DNA of 6,618 nt from an uncultured Bacteroidales bacterium (GTDB taxonomy: Bacteria > Bacteroidota > Bacteroidia > Bacteroidales > Paludibacteraceae). The translations under genes and the position numbers were made by a program. The stretch's first letter is position 1, and every line of letters begins with the position of its first letter. Positions 5,398 to 6,618 of this stretch are shown here, piece after piece. The stretch spans positions 1 through 6,618 of the forward strand of contig CAIUKZ010000090.1 of the NCBI GenBank assembly GCA_903899865.1. The letters are read 5' to 3'. The notes under the pieces are model-generated. The model made no database searches and was not told where the DNA came from. It worked only from the letters and a program-made list of their open reading frames with translations.

Positions 5398-6582
5398 TTA
5401 TTTACTTTTTGATGAGAAATACTCAACTATTGCACTCAATATCATGGTTACAACAAATAACACCACCCCAAGTGCAAATAAGGCTTGATAGTGTGCACTC
5501 CCTTGTGCCACTTCACCCAATTCAGTGGCTATTGTTGCTGGAATTGTTCGCATCGGTTCTAATAATGAATGAGGAATTACAGCCGCATTTCCAGTTACCA
5601 TCAGTACTGCTATCGTTTCACCCACAGCCCTTCCTATGCCTAATACCGTTGCAGTAATTATACCTGATTTTGCATAAGGGAGAATAACGCGGTATATAGT
5701 TTGCCAATGTGTAGCCCCGAGTGCCAAACTAGCCTCCTTGGTTGCAAAAGGTACCTTTCGGATAGCGTCTTCGCTGATGGTAATGATGGTAGGCAATGCC
5801 ATTATACCAAGTACTACGCTCCCAGCCAATCCTGTTTCTCCCACAGGTAAATGAAACATTTCACGAATAAGCGGAACTATTACCACCAAACCAAAAAAAC
5901 CAAAAACTACAGTTGGAATGCCCGCCAGTAGTTCAATCAGTGGTTTGATGAATCTTCGTAAATTTGGGGATGCAATCTCAGCCAAATATATGCCTACTGC
6001 CAATCCAAAAGGTAGAGCCAGTAATACCGCACCTATGCTAACCCAAAATGTGCCTAGAAGTAGTGGTAGAAGCCCGAATTGGGGCGCAGGTGTGGCTGTA
6101 GGATACCACTCTTGACCTCCAAAAAAATCTCCTGCTTGTATGTTTTCTTGGTCTATCAGTGCACCTGAAAAATGGGTTGATACATACTCCTTGGGTAGGT
6201 AAAGTAGTATGCCGCTATGTTTTTCTAGCAACTCATTTACAAAGAGGGTAGACTGTTCATTGGTTGATTCCAGCGCAGAATCAGCATAATTCTGAGTGAG
6301 GTCGTTTAACCTCACTATTTGAATGGCTTCTTCTTTCCCACCCACTTCATCCCAGTTGGTTATTTCGGAATCAAAAATCTGCTTAATCTCCAACGAACTT
6401 AAATGCCTGACAGGGTTGGATTTGTTTACTGCGAGTACATATCCTTCCTCAATAGTCAGTGTGTTAAACAATCCAGACGCCTCTTTGAACAAAAAAAGAA
6501 CAATCAGTAAAATGGTGATGCTTGTTACACTGCCACTGATGAGCAATAATGCTTCTATAAATTTTTCGATAAATCGCTTCAC
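5398..6582 (-). CDS. pstC: Phosphate ABC transporter permease PstC with a PstS-like extracytoplasmic insert
   Basis: This 394-residue inner-membrane permease pairs with PstA to form the phosphate channel, about 75 residues longer than E. coli PstC (319). The first membrane helix is at about 12-33. Then comes a hydrophilic region of about 135 residues, most of which resembles part of a PstS-type binding protein. The normal permease resumes with QEWYPTATPAPQFGLLPLLL (157-176). Further helices lie near 175-202, 218-240, 250-272, 303-328 and 366-388. PstC marks include IPTVVFGFFG (222-231), the EAA loop EASLALGATHWQTIYRVILP (283-302), which contacts PstB, and GIGRAVGETIAV (315-326, with R318 and E322). 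The start is GTG at 6582: the in-frame codon just before it is TGA, and no ATG lies near. A promoter-like TATCTTTG lies 22 bases upstream. The downstream neighbour pstA is 43 bases away. The gene appears intact apart from the insert. Confidence 0.94.
   Translation of the reverse strand: MKRFIEKFIEALLLISGSVTSITILLIVLFLFKEASGLFNTLTIEEGYVLAVNKSNPVRHLSSLEIKQIFDSEITNWDEVGGKEEAIQIVRLNDLTQNYADSALESTNEQSTLFVNELLEKHSGILLYLPKEYVSTHFSGALIDQENIQAGDFFGGQEWYPTATPAPQFGLLPLLLGTFWVSIGAVLLALPFGLAVGIYLAEIASPNLRRFIKPLIELLAGIPTVVFGFFGLVVIVPLIREMFHLPVGETGLAGSVVLGIMALPTIITISEDAIRKVPFATKEASLALGATHWQTIYRVILPYAKSGIITATVLGIGRAVGETIAVLMVTGNAAVIPHSLLEPMRTIPATIATELGEVAQGSAHYQALFALGVVLFVVTMILSAIVEYFSSKSK
6169..6444 (-). 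other. PstS-like half-lobe inserted in PstC (residues about 47-138)
   Basis: This stretch of pstC encodes an extracytoplasmic segment placed between membrane helices 1 and 2. It reads like the second lobe of a PstS-family binding protein. LAVNKSNPV (50-58), then LSSLEIKQIF (61-70), ITNWDEVGG (74-82) and IQIVR (87-91) follow the order seen in PstS proteins (vavnksNPv, Lt-eql-IF, kitNWkevGG, i-vv-R). A later GILLYLPKEYV (124-134) matches the GaIGYv segment near the end of that lobe. The Ser-Gly-Thr phosphate-binding motif expected after the arginine is absent: the sequence is RLNDLTQNYA (91-100). The middle of the lobe is also much shortened, and the first lobe is absent. So it is probably not a working binding protein; it may dock PstS or have a structural role. 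The resemblance is from motif recall, not an alignment. Confidence 0.7.
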
Positions 6583-6604
6583 TCAGATTCAGTTTTGGAT
6601 GCTA

Positions 6605-6612
6605 CAAAGATA
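6605..6612 (-). promoter_or_regulatory. Candidate -7 promoter element for the pst operon
   Basis: On the minus strand this reads TATCTTTG, a perfect match to the Bacteroidota TAnnTTTG -7 element, 22 bases upstream of the pstC GTG codon. Transcription would begin a few bases downstream, near 6600, giving a leader of roughly 15-20 bases without a Shine-Dalgarno sequence, which is normal in this phylum. The matching -33 TTTG would lie outside the window, so the promoter cannot be fully judged. If real, pstC is the first gene of this transcript and pstS, if upstream, would be on a separate one. Any PhoB site would also lie beyond the right edge. Confidence 0.5.
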
Positions 6613-6618
6613 CCTACA

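Overview
The window carries one phosphate-acquisition and phosphate-sensing gene cluster, all on the minus strand, plus the 5' part of an initiator tRNA gene at the left edge. Read in the direction of transcription, from high to low coordinates, the order is pstC, pstA, pstB, phoU, phoB, phoR, then tRNA-fMet. No plus-strand gene is supported. Every plus-strand reading frame lies opposite a well-recognised minus-strand gene or starts inside the tRNA.

The organism is most likely a member of Bacteroidota (Cytophagales- or Flavobacteriales-like). The DNA is AT-rich, and the genes have A/T-rich leaders without usable Shine-Dalgarno sequences. Perfect matches to the Bacteroidota -7 promoter element TAnnTTTG lie upstream of pstC and upstream of the tRNA. 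PhoR has a Bacteroidota-like architecture: extracytoplasmic sensor, HAMP, PAS, kinase. This placement is inference from these traits, not from a database search.

Region by region: bases 1-60 hold a truncated tRNA-fMet. Bases 61-271 hold no gene, but contain a promoter-like element and a short palindrome. Bases 272-2731 encode PhoR and PhoB, 12 bases apart. Bases 2842-3516 encode PhoU. Bases 3624-6582 encode the PstB ATPase and the PstA and PstC permeases. The gaps pstA-pstB, pstB-phoU and phoU-phoB are 111, 107 and 110 bases, wide for an operon, and hold small repeats and one possible internal promoter. A promoter-like element 22 bases upstream of pstC suggests that the transcript begins there.

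The expected working model is as follows. PstC and PstA form the inner-membrane channel and PstB powers it. PhoU links transporter state to the sensor kinase PhoR, and PhoR controls the response regulator PhoB, which should activate the cluster when phosphate is low. The periplasmic binding protein PstS is not encoded in the window.

The most interesting point is in PstC. It has an extra segment of about 90 residues after its first membrane helix that resembles one lobe of a PstS-type phosphate-binding protein, but it lacks the usual Ser-Gly-Thr phosphate-binding motif. I saw no mobile element, CRISPR array or defence system; apart from the PstC insert this is an ordinary core-genome region.
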